64,000 nucleotides of DNA from Trichaptum fuscoviolaceum (lineage: Eukaryota; Basidiomycota; Agaricomycetes; Hymenochaetales; Trichaptaceae). The stretch is from positions 1,031,961 through 1,095,960 of the forward strand of contig CAJSYZ010000001.1 in assembly GCA_910574455.1 (NCBI GenBank), read 5' to 3'. Position 1 is the first letter of the stretch. Each line of letters opens with the position of its first letter. Of the stretch, positions 45,421 to 55,449 are shown piece by piece. The notes under the pieces were generated by a model. The model worked only from the letters and a program-made list of their open reading frames with translations, was not told the DNA's origin and searched no databases. Position numbers and translations under genes: made by a program.

Positions 45421-48045
45421 CTAGAGCTTCAGACCAAGCTCCGTGATGCACATCACTATACCTGTTCGGTCGTCTAACATATTCACAAGGAGTATTGGCC
45501 GCGTTGCGAACGGCTGCATCTTCGAAAGCACGCTTTCAATGGATGACTGGCTTATCTGAGAGGTGATTGTGAAGAATTTGCTTCCCTTGCCTAGCTCGCT
45601 CTCAACCCACATTGTGCCATTTATCAGCGACACCAGACACTTCGATATTGATAGACCAAGACCAGTACCACCGTATTCCTAGATTCATAGACGTTAGCGA
45701 CTACGAGCCTAAATTAATTATTCAAAAAGAACTCACTCGAGTGGTCGATCCATGCGCTTGCGCAAACGTGTTGAAGATCAATTTTAGCCTGTCCTTCGCA
45801 ATACCGATACCCGTATCTGTGCCGCGGAACTCCAGCTTCACCGTCAAGCCCTCAATACCGACAAGAGGGTAGGACAGCGCAATGTGTCGCTTCGGCGTGA
45901 CCTTGCTCGGAGTGAACTTGATGGCGTTCCCGACAAGGTTCGTGATAACCTGGCGCAGACGGAATGAATCACCGATGGGCTGCGGGAATGACGGGGTCGA
46001 CGTCGTATGTGAGGTCGAGGTGATTTTGCGATGCTCGTACAACAAGAGTCTTGAGGAAACCGAAGACCGTATGGCTCAATGAGTACGAAACCTGCTCCAT
46101 TGTCATCCTGCCTGCTTCGAATGTACAGATGAATGGAAATATCAACAAATGCCAAAGAAGAATACCGCATAATCAGCTTACTCTTCGAAATACCCAAAAT
46201 ATCATCAATAATCAATAGCAGACATCGCGCCAAACTATGCACCAGCAGGAGACTCTTGCGCTGACTTCTAACAAGTCGCTATCGAGCGTCAGCTCAGTCA
46301 TTTTCATTGGTATTCGAATTGCAAAAGACATGTTCGCCAGGAACTCCGACTTCGAGCGATCGGCAAGTTCGACAGCTTCGCGAGCGGCGGTGTTCTTCTG
46401 GATCGACTCGCGCAAATTGTGCACCATCTGATTGATTTGGGTCTTCAGGGAGTCCATTTCACCCGAGGCTTCGACGGTGATGAAACGCGTGAAGTCGCCG
46501 TCCATGGCTGCAGCACTGATGTGCGCGAAACCACGCACTTGAGTCGTCAAGTTTTCAGCCATGGTGTTCACAGCCATTCTTATCGGTGCGAGTTAAAGAC
46601 AGAGCAGAATAATAGTGAGATGAACATACGTGATTTCTTGCCATGTACCCTGGACGTTTCCGACTTCTGCCTGAGCACCAAGTTTGCCTTCCGCTCCGAC
46701 TTCTCGCACGACCTTGGTTACCTCCGCAGCGAAGAGGGCAAGCTGGTCAATCATGCCATTGATGGTGCTTACCAAGTCCAGTATCTCGCCCTGCACGGAC
46801 ACGCCCGTCATCTTCAGCGTCAAGTCACCACGAGCGACAGCCGTAGTTACAACAGCGATCGTGCGCACTTGTATGGTCAACTGTGACAAGGAAAATGTTA
46901 GACCACTTCTTCAGAGACACTCCCAGCAACAGATACGCACATTTGTAGCCATAGCATTCACGTTATCTGTGAGATCCTTCCACGTACCACCCACATTATT
47001 CACCCTTGCTTGGCCGCCAAGTCTTCCTTCTGTACCGACTTCACGGGCCAATCGAGTTACTTCATCGGCGAACACACACAAAGACTCAGTCATGCCGTTA
47101 ACAGATTCCTTGAGGTCAAGAATCTCTCCACGGACGTCGACGGTAATCTTCTTCGTCAAGTCACCACCCGCGACAGTCTTGGTCACCTCAGTGATCGAGC
47201 GCACCTGGTCCGTCAGATTCATGGCCATCAAGTTGACATTGTCAGTCAGAATCTGTAGTGCGAAGAATCCGTTAGTATGTCAATCCAGCACGTATACATC
47301 GCTGCATTAAGTCAATGGCAAAGGAAATACACACCTTCCACATGCCCTGCACATCTGCGACGACAGCCGTCCACCAAGCTTACCGTCCATACCGACCTCG
47401 ATGGATATCCTGATGACTTCGTTTGCCAAAGTCGAGAATTGTGCTACCATGGAGTTGATAGTCATCTTCAAGTCGAGCATCTCGCCCTGCACATTAGACG
47501 TCGACAAACTTGCTCAAATTTCCACTTGCTACGGCCTTCGTGACCTCCGAGATTGAGCACACTTGGTCCAAAAGATTTGAAGCCATTTTCTTTGCAGAAA
47601 GTTGACAGATTAGTTGCAAGTCTTAGATAATAGCAAATGTATACTGGAACTTACATTAACATTTCTCGTCACATCTGCCCAAGTTTTTTGGACGCCTTCA
47701 ACCCGAGCCTGTCCACCGAGTATGCCTTGAGTTCCGACTTCCAAAGCGACACGCATAACTTCGCTCGCAAACGTGCTCGATTGGTCCACCAAGGAGTTCA
47801 GTTTCCTTCAAAGTGGCCATCTTGCCTTCAACTTGTATCTCGACCTTCTGGGTCAAGTCACCCTTCTTGACTACGTCGATGAGACCATAGATGTGCGCGA
47901 GTTGGATGACGGTGACCAAACTCACTCGAAGTCTTAGAGACTGCCGGTCATCCGGGGTGCTTGTCCGTTATGCGTCTGTGCTCTGAATGTTAGTAAATAT
48001 CATATAAAGTCCGAGCTATAATACACACCTTTTTAGGATCTGCCA
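45421..48045 (-). pseudogene. Group III (Nik1/Os-1-type) histidine kinase, broken copy
   Basis: Four to five HAMP repeats in the family's typical order are readable: [53 protein letters not shown] and [19 protein letters not shown]. HisKA and HATPase blocks follow ([39 protein letters not shown]), then the start of a receiver. Frames shift at least three times: after KMATLKET (2 bp lost), at SKFVDV (1 bp gained) and at GKLGG (1 bp lost). The phospho-acceptor motif SHEIRTPMNG is replaced by SFAIRIPMK, so the His is gone. The receiver stops after about 40 residues. Introns are kept, so it is a DNA-level copy rather than a retrocopy. It lies wholly inside the 61-bp inverted repeats. Confidence 0.88.
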
Positions 48046-48059
48046 TGGTGCACAGAATG

Positions 48060-49528
48060 CCCGTCGGAATGGCATACATACCGCGGACGGACTTGTGCGT
48101 TTGTCAAAGATCGTGGGAATACTAACGCGGTCTTGTGACTAACGCGGTCTTGTGACTGACCAAACAATGACGCGTCAGTCATGTGAAAAGGTTATGGTAG
48201 GCTTAAGACTTCTAAATATGGCAATCCCGACAAGACCGAAGCCTGCCCGCAATATGGTACGAAAAATTAACACTTAAGGCTTCGTAAAGAAGCGCTAAAG
48301 ACTTCCCTTTTCCCCCCTCGCCCCTCAACATTGGGGTACAGCAGCCTTCGGGCTTCGTGTATCCCAATGGCACAGCAGGACTACTCTTCGCGAGTCGTCT
48401 TCGTCTGTCGCATCACCAAGTGGGCACACACCTTTCCTGAACACCTCCTTTCGCATCTCTTTGCTCTTTACTTCTTGTTCTCTCGGCCTGAACCAACTCA
48501 GCCAAGTCTCTTCGTCAAACGGATGTCATGAGTCGCGCGTGCTCCGAGGTTTTGGTGAGTCTGTTGGTCGATACAGCAGTTCAATATCTCTCAGTTGACT
48601 CTCCTTTTTTGCACTTGCCTTCGGTCCCTTTACCTTGCGCTCTCGAATTCGCCAACGCCACCCTTCTCAACCCACGATCTACACTTGTTCTCCCTCCTGT
48701 GGCCGTACGCGTCCGTCTTTCGTCGCTCGCTGCATCCTCCTTTCCAATCAAATCCAGGCTCTCGAATACGGTCAGTACTCCTTCAGTCCTTTTTATTTCT
48801 ACAAATAACTTAATCTTCTCCCTCCCTTTTCCAATACGCATGTCATCCACAGCATCATCGTCGATCAGTTGCATCTGTGCACTCATCAAGATGATTACCG
48901 CCAAAGGACAAAGGTATGTTTTCATTGTCACTCGGTTCGTTCAGAAGCTGAAGAGGACTTTTTCCTTTATTCTGTGTGTAGACATACTCCTTCGTATTTA
49001 GCTGAAAAGTAAGTATTTATGTGTTTCCTGCAACTCGTCTAAAGGCTGATAATATATAATGTCTGTTTTTTATGAGTCTGTGCATGCTCGAGCAGATGTG
49101 TTCCTGCTGATAGGCAGTGCTACGAGAGCAACATGTAAAATTTGTAAGTCAGCTGTACAAAGTTGGTAATGTCGAACTGCTAATGATCAGCTTCTAGTTG
49201 TTTACTTAACACATGAGTTGACATGAGTTGTATCAGTTTGATTGTGTAAGTAATTTTTTGTACAACTCAAGTTATAGTTTACTGACTTAACATTTATTAC
49301 TTTCTGTGCACTCATTTGACTACGTATGTTGTACTTGAATTGGATACCTGTAATAAAATCGGATACTTGTATTTAAATTGGATACTGACTTTATCTGATG
49401 CTAACTTAAATCTGATACCTATTTGGATCTGATACCTGAATTAAATCCGATACTTGTATTTAAATCTAATAATAATATAAATATTGAACCCAACCAACAC
49501 CTGTGTGCCCAAATTGAGTGTGAGAACA
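48060..49528. other. Non-coding interior of the inverted-repeat element
   Basis: No recognised gene. A short tandem duplication (ACGCGGTCTTGTGACT, near 48125-48158) is present. A block of about 30 bp near 48383-48412 resembles one inside the LTR element near 27835. GATACTTGTATTTAAAT-like repeats lie near the right end. Confidence 0.5.
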
Positions 49529-49589
49529 ATTTCCAAATCGGGACTTGTATCCGGTGTGCTGTCCTGACAGAATTGGGGGCACCCTATGA
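49529..49589 (-). repeat. Right 61-bp terminal inverted repeat
   Basis: Exact reverse complement of 45121-45181. Confidence 0.95.
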
Positions 49590-49617
49590 ACTGAGGTGCC
49601 TGCTGACAAATCGATAG

Positions 49618-50194
49618 ATTTCATTATCTGACATGTCATCTCTCGTTCTCCCAATGCATGTCAATAATGACCACTGGATTGTCGCTTGTATCGTTTTCGA
49701 AAAAACAACTATTGAGGTTTACGACAGTCTTTCATCAGCAAAAGCGTCTGACAAGACATACTCCACGTATATTAACGTGGGTGGCACATATTCCATTGCA
49801 TTACACACTGAATGAAAGACTTCCCGGTTCTATAGCAAATTATTTCCTGGTTGGAACGCAAGTCGAGAGAAGAAAAGCAGAAGTTTGTACGCTCAAAATG
49901 GAAAACAAAGATGCAAGACAATGTAAGCTGAAACTATACCCTACACAACTATCCCTTGCTAACGAGGCAATCAAGGTTCCTCGTCAGACAAACGGACATG
50001 ATTGCGGTGCATTCTCGTGCATATTCATGATTTGCTTGGTGTTTTTCGGGTCTCTGCAGGCTCAACCAAGCAAAAGTCTCATCAAGCTCATTGAGGCCGA
50101 CTCAGAAAGCGTACGCTTGGGTTTACTTTTCCGGATAATCCAGAAGGCAGGGTCTATGGTGAGTATTGCAAAGAGAGGAAGGAAAAGATACTAG
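49618..50194 (+). CDS. Second half of Ulp1-type protease region 2 (separated exon group)
   Basis: After acceptor CGATAG at 49612-49617, the frame reads SLSDMSSLVLPMHVNNDHW (catalytic His before Trp), IVACIVFEKTTIEVYDSLSS (Asp) and, after a further intron near 49770, KVPRQTNGHDCGAFSCIFMI (Gln and Cys). It joins in phase with KKDPLLM at 45056. It therefore completes the C48 domain that the inverted-repeat element splits. The C-terminus near 50160-50194 is uncertain because a GTGAGT donor follows AGSM. With a 4.5-kb insertion in a fungal intron, a full-length product is unlikely. Confidence 0.62.
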
Positions 50195-50407
50195 TAGCCG
50201 ACACTCCTAATGATCTACTTGTATCCGTAATTCATTGTGATGAGTGCTTAAGTCTAATTTCATTCCTTTTCACTCAGTCCTTGGAGGAAGTGTTCATTTT
50301 TCACATATGATGCAATGCAAAAAGGTGAGAGTTTCTGTAGGGAATGTGAGGGTATACTATTTACACAATTTAAAAAGGTCTGAGTGGAATAGTCCATCTA
50401 CTACCCA

Positions 50408-50859
50408 CTAACGGGGGTGATCAATCTTTGCCAAAAACTCCGCACAGACACTTGCAAGCTTCTCCGCCTCCCTCTTGGCCTCCCATTCCCTCTCCTCCTG
50501 CCCATCCGTCGTGACTTCCCGTACCGCAATGACGGTGTACTCGGCAATGACTACCTCGAGTACCATTTTTATGCTGGCCAATTGCTCAGCAACGACGTGA
50601 GGATTGCGCGGTCATTCTATCAAAATGTTAGACTCAAATTATGTGTTTATGGACGGAGAAGACATACCCTCAAGGAGCATCTTCCCGGCCCAATCCTCTG
50701 GGAAACAAGCTCGAAAAAGCGCGACCACGCGGTCGAGCAGTCTCGCAAAAAGCCTGTAAGTGCATGCAATATTTACGAATCAGAATTTTTCTAATGAAAA
50801 TCAGTGGTTGTACGTAGCACGTACCGTCTCAATCTGCAGGGAAGTTTGCCGTAACGCAT
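50408..50859 (-). pseudogene. Small unknown gene, probably frameshifted
   Basis: The ATG at 50859 gives MRYGKLPCRLR and, across an intron, RLFARLLDRVVALFRACFPE and DWAGKMLLE. After a second GTATGT...TAG stretch, the next coding block (VVAEQLASIKMVLEVVIAEY, then EEREWEAKREAEKLASVC, ending AKIDHPR) is out of phase. It looks like a short helical protein with one frame break. The family is unknown. Confidence 0.45.
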
Positions 50860-52244
50860 GGTGAGACAACAATTGGGGATGGGGAAAGAGAGGTGAAAAC
50901 AGCAGGCCGTAAATTGCCGACGGAGACGGAAGCAAATGATGCTACTCGGCACCGGTAAGCAAGCTTCCGTACATCCGATGATCACGTGGTGCGTGCGAAC
51001 TGAAAAGATAATACTATACAGCATATGACCCTTGTGGGATGCTTACGTTTGCGTATTACATGTAGCGGCTTACTCAGTTCACGAGCTTGATTTGTCTAAG
51101 TCATCTAATGGACTTAAAAAAAAACTTATACAACGCAGTATGTGGTATTCATTTCTATCTGCATGTTCCAGTGGCTTACATATATTGGACCTAGGTAACC
51201 TATCTGATGGACAATGGTATAACCTGGTAACTGCATTCAATTCTTATATTTCCTTTCATGATATTCATGTCAAGATGACCATGGCAGATTTCTATTCAGA
51301 TACAGAGCTTCCTTTGTTCCTTGTGAAATACCTGATGACAGATGTCATTGGAAGGACTTCGAAGAAGTACCACGACTCGTGACAAGCGGGAGCTCGTGTA
51401 CTTCACGCGTGAAACTGCGTTGCATTTCTTCACCATCGACCACAACAACAAAGACGACTCCGCGCCTCAAGACAGCGGCGACGCACAATGAAGACGCGAA
51501 TATTCGTAAGAACGCAAGATGAAGACCCATTTATCAATGCCTAGCGGACGCTACCCGCTCCAACAAAGCCATTCGGACGAGGCCTTATTTGCGCCACCCA
51601 ACTTACTGCTCGAGGCCTTGCGGACGCTACCAAGCAGAGCCACCTGCTATATCAAAGCTCATTGGTGTGTAACAGAAGTAAGGTGAGTATTGCAATTGAA
51701 TGTCTATTTACATGGGTGACACTATGTATGGAGACCTTCGGTCGGTTTAGTTTTCCCTGCGGGTTTGTCAAGGTTTCTCCTTGTCAGAGGCTGCGTCTCC
51801 CTTCGGTCATGGGCTTGACTCGTTGGTCCCTCGGCAACCCAAGACGCTCTAGAGCAAGGACCTTTTCAGCGAGCTCCAGGGTGGCTTCTCCCACAATAAC
51901 CTGCTAGCCCAATTTTCCACTCCTGCATCCTTCGAGGAAGCCTTTCTCTTTAGATTATCGACGACGGACAGGAGCGAGCGGGAGCGCAGGAACACCTTCT
52001 CAGGCTGTCGTGCCTATGGTGTGACACCTACATGGTATTCTGGGTAAGGCTGGATGAAGGCAAGTCAACTGTGTTCTCATTGGTCAAGGCTCGCAACGAC
52101 AAAACTGGACATTTGTCATCTTTTACCTGTCCAAGGCTCTTAGAGACTTTGGGAACTAGACATCTATAAATTATCTAGTGTTATATGTTCGTCTCACTCA
52201 CCATTGAAATCAAGATATTCTTCTTCCAATGGTTTCCGGGCCTC
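50860..52244. other. Non-coding interior near the right arm
   Basis: Mixed AT-rich and GC-rich patches. A plus-strand frame of 116 codons (51032-51382) and a minus-strand coding-like patch (51860-52010) have no recognised motif; I do not call them genes. Confidence 0.4.
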
Positions 52245-52440
52245 CCTTCTCAAAGCAAATTAAGGTCTTGTTCTGGTCCTCGCGCAGTTCGGCAAGAAGA
52301 AGCAAATAATTTCATTGATTTCACTGATAACCAGACCTTCATTGCCTATAGAAGTAGAGACCATGACTTTGAATTCGCCTGCCTTGAATTTCTGAATTGC
52401 CCGAATGAGATGATCAGCACCTGAGAGTACCAAAGACTTC
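52245..52440 (-). pseudogene. FANCM/Mph1-type helicase fragment
   Basis: The minus strand reads IRAIQKFKAGEFKVMVSTSI, then GNEGLVISEINEIICF. This resembles the second-domain motif FKxGEFNVxVSTSIGEEGLDI of Mph1/FANCM-like helicases. Only this 60-residue piece is present, with key substitutions (EEGLDI to NEGLVI) and no motif VI. It lies just inside the right arm. Confidence 0.5.
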
Positions 52441-52614
52441 AATACAAACCAATATCAAGACCTTGCTTTCACCTTCTATTGGTTCCCCTCTCATGATTGC
52501 AGCAGCAGCGGAGAGTGACTGTATAAGAGGGCTATAAGACACAGAAATGAAAAAAATCAAATCTACCAAATGACTGATTCGCCTCGCTCTATTTGCAAGA
52601 GCTGTGTCAAATCT

Positions 52615-53396
52615 CCTTCAAATAAGCTTTCGAATCGTGGTAGTTTCACACTGAACGGACCAGTAATTGGAGAGTTATAGCATATTCTGTCTTGGCTGTT
52701 CTGGTAAGGTTGACTTCGAATACTTTCAGGGTAACTTATATTCTTGTAGGTTGAGTTACATTACTTGCCTGGGCTGACTTCGAATACTTTCTGGGTGACT
52801 TGAAATTATTGCAGGTTGACTTGCATTACTTTTCAAGGCTGACTTCAAATACTTTCTGGGTGACTTCGCATACTTGCAGGTTGCCTTGCATTACTTTGGT
52901 GGGCTGACTTCGAATACTTTCTGGGTGACTTGAAATTATTGCAGGCTGACTTGCATTACTTTTCGAGGCTGACTTCGAATACTTTTGGGTTGCCTTATAT
53001 TTCATGCTGGTTGACTTGGATTACTTTTCGAGGCTGGTTTCAATTACTTTCATGGTGTCTTATATTACTTTGCTTGGTTGTCTTCCATTTCTTTTAGGCC
53101 ATCCTATATTTCTTCCCGAGGTTGATGTCGAATACATACCCCGGTTGACTTGCATATTATGAAAGGCTGACTTACAATTCTAATTAAGTTGATTCCGAAT
53201 TCTGACAAATGTTGACTTCCATTTCAAAATAGGCTGATTCCGAAATCTTACAAATGATGACTTCGAATTCTGAAATTGTTGACTTAGATTTCAGAAAGGT
53301 TGAAATACATTAAATACAGGTTGTCTTCATTTCTCACGGTTGACCCCATTTATGGTGGGTTGACTTCATTACATTTAGGGCAGACTCCCATTTTGC
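52615..53396. repeat. Right arm: GGTTGAC-centred array (inverted relative to the left arm)
   Basis: About 30 degenerate copies of GGTTGACTTCGAATACTTTC-like units. The inner edge (52600-52690) is homologous in reverse to 23920-24005. The outer end, AGGGCAGACTCCCATTTTGC, mirrors the left outer end. Confidence 0.85.
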
Positions 53397-53405
53397 ATTA
53401 GTAAT
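53397..53405. repeat. Putative right 9-bp target-site duplication
   Basis: ATTAGTAAT, the same orientation as at 22964-22972. Confidence 0.5.
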
Positions 53406-53594
53406 TGTAGCATAAGACTGCAAGTTTTCGCTCTATACTAACACCAGACTCAGACACTTCATGTAGATTGTATCCACCTCCACGTACTCACCTTGAGTCC
53501 TGAAACCAGCTGGTGGTCTTACGATTGGTGAAACTACACTTGCTCGCGTATTTAAACAGTTCATCAACTTTTATTGGGTTAGTACAGTAGATTC

Positions 53595-54111
53595 CAGTCT
53601 CCTACCCAAACCCTCCCACGGTTCGGAAGAGGCCGAGGCCTCAGGGTCATTGTAAAGTTGAGGGGGACCCTTTTCCTCCCGTTAGGGAGGGTCTGGCGCC
53701 ACCTTTGCTAGCCGAAGCCCGCTCGTCGTAAGGGTCCTCTCCCGCTCACCACTTACCGTGAGAAACCTTTTTCGGTGACATGAAACCAGCTTTCAATTAA
53801 AATAATGTATCTACACAAAATCAGCACAATAACTGCATATATGAAAGCACTATAGGTGATGTTAAATACAAGTAGTCCATAAAATATATCGCTTGAAGTG
53901 GTGAACGGAGTTCAATGGAGTGTCGGCCCTCCGCATTGACACAGTTCCCACGGTGAACGATAGTCGGGGGTGGACCCTTACAGCGAGCGGGTCTCGGCTA
54001 AAAAGGTGGCATCAGACCCTCCCTAACGGGAGGATTAAGGGTCCAGCAAACTTTTCACGGACCCTGAGGCTTTAGCCAATCTGCCCGTGGGAGGGTCTGA
54101 GGAGGAGACTG
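53595..54111. mobile_element. 517-bp MITE with 9-bp target duplication
   Basis: Imperfect inverted repeats of about 190 bp start CAGTCTCC and end GGAGACTG. They share blocks such as CCTCCCGTTAGGGAGGGTC near 53675 and 54020. The 9-bp word AGTAGATTC is directly repeated at 53586-53594 and 54112-54120. There is no coding sequence. The 9-bp duplication fits a MULE-type MITE. Confidence 0.88.
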
Positions 54112-54279
54112 AGTAGATTCATGCGGCGCTTCAATTCCCACCACATCAGGAAAACTACTTTCTTCTTAAAAGCGACTTAAGCGTGACTTAGATGTCCTGA
54201 GAGACTGACAACTGAATAAGGCAAGCTTTACTTATTCATGCATGTCCTCCCATTATTCAGGACCCGTTGGCTGAAATAA

Positions 54280-55258
54280 CATCACCGAACCGGCGGAAAT
54301 ACTATGAGGGACTTATAATGGGGTGACAGGCACCTTGTAGATAGGTTATAGACCTTATGGGGCCTTACAATAAAAAAAATTCTCGTACTCAACCACGGCC
54401 ATCTCGCAATGAGACCGTAAGGACATTATAATCAAGCATAATCTCCTGTAATATAGTCATGTGCTCACATATTTCAATTTTGAATAGGACCAGGTAGTTT
54501 TAATAGAATAGACAAATTAAGTAATAAATTATTGGTCTAAAATAGATATGTACATGTATGCGTAGGCCAACAATGCAACCAACCCACTAACACATGTCGA
54601 CTGTCTTGCAAATAGCTAAATTCCTTCCAAGCTCACCACACCCTCCTCCTTCCCAAATACCCTGCACCATTCAATAAGCTCCATCCCTCCTTACCTTCGA
54701 CATGACTACAAAGAGAGTTTGTTAGTGCCACATACCTCGGAGGATTGCTTTGGGAGAATAGTCATAGGCCCAGAGATCGAAGAGAGAACTAGACAGCATA
54801 GTCACAGTATAGCCAGACCATAGAAGACACACAGAGACAATGAAACAGATTGTTCAGAGACATTGCATACTTGAGGCAAGCATAAGCAGCACAGGCAACA
54901 AGGGCAAGAGATCCACGGAGCACAGAGATGGGTGTTGACAAGGGAGAGGGGGGCCGAGAAAGACGACACCAACAGGTGGCTATATCTGTGGCGGGTATAT
55001 ACTTTTCCAGGCACTTAGTAATAGCCACCGGCAACTTAGATACCGGGGACCGAAAAATCTTATTTCGGAACTTCCGGCCTTGCAAGCCCCTTATAATCTC
55101 CCATAATACCTTACTAGAGATTGTATACTACCATAAACACTTAAAACAAAATGCAATGAAACATAATAAATTAAGTAAGACTACAAGAGGGTTACAGAGC
55201 CCTTACAAGGCTCCATAAGGTTTTAGCACTTCGTAAGATTTCCGCCGGTTCGGTGATG
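54280..55258. mobile_element. About 980-bp TIR element, non-coding
   Basis: Ends CATCACCGAACCGGCGGAAA and its reverse complement (21 bp perfect in all) are 0.98 kb apart. TGGCTGAAAT occurs at 54268-54277 and 55268-55277, but on the right it is 9 bp away from the TIR, so a simple target duplication is not proven. No transposase is inside. Confidence 0.7.
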
Positions 55259-55449
55259 AAGGCAAGCTGGCTGAAATCAGAGCTCCAGCCAGTCAGTCAG
55301 TCAGGCCAGGCATTCAGGCAGTTCAGTCAATAAGTTATTATAAGTAAATAATCATATTAAAAGTGTAGAATAAGTACAATAATAAGTAAACAAATATGTA
55401 ATAAAAAAGACGTTAGCACTGCGACGCAAACATGATAGCGTCCACGGCA

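Larger units (their letters stand above)
45121..49589. mobile_element. 4.47-kb inverted-repeat element carrying a histidine kinase pseudogene
   Basis: The ends 45121-45181 and 49529-49589 are perfect inverted copies, 61 bp each (outer end TCATAGGGTGCCCCC). They sit inside what was one intron of the Ulp1 gene: the left side has exon end plus GTGAGT, and the right side has CTGAC...CGATAG acceptor plus exon, with matching phase 0. A TA target duplication (TA|GGGTGCCCCC ... GGGGGCACCC|TA) would fit a Tc1/mariner-type insertion, but the flanks are palindromic for 5 bp, so the exact end is uncertain. Degenerate GATACTTGTATTTAAAT repeats occur inside the right end (49341-49470). No transposase of its own was recognised. 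Confidence 0.7.
22973..53396 (+). mobile_element. Putative giant Mutator-like (MULE) transposon, 30.4 kb
   Basis: Seen: inverted arms at both ends with the same outer sequence (AAAATRGGAGTCTGCCCT), the same internal repeat family and a matching inner block (GACAGAATATGCTATA, then CACGATTCGAAAGCT). Direct 9-bp copies of ATTAGTAAT flank the unit. A transposase with D, D, E, C-x2-H and SWIM features lies inside. Known: MULEs make 8-11-bp, usually 9-bp, duplications, have long TIRs and can carry Ulp1 proteases and host gene fragments. Inferred: the whole interval moved as one unit. The arms have diverged from each other, and cargo is broken by nested insertions, so the element is probably old and no longer active. 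Confidence 0.6.

Noticed and set aside
49141..49320. Coding potential around 48.5-49.3 kb
   Set aside because: Only short pyrimidine-rich frames with no motif; treated as non-coding interior.
22973..53396. Helitron or Starship identity for the large element
   Set aside because: No Rep/helicase protein or DUF3435 tyrosine recombinase was seen, and inverted arms with a flanking direct repeat argue for a DDE transposon.
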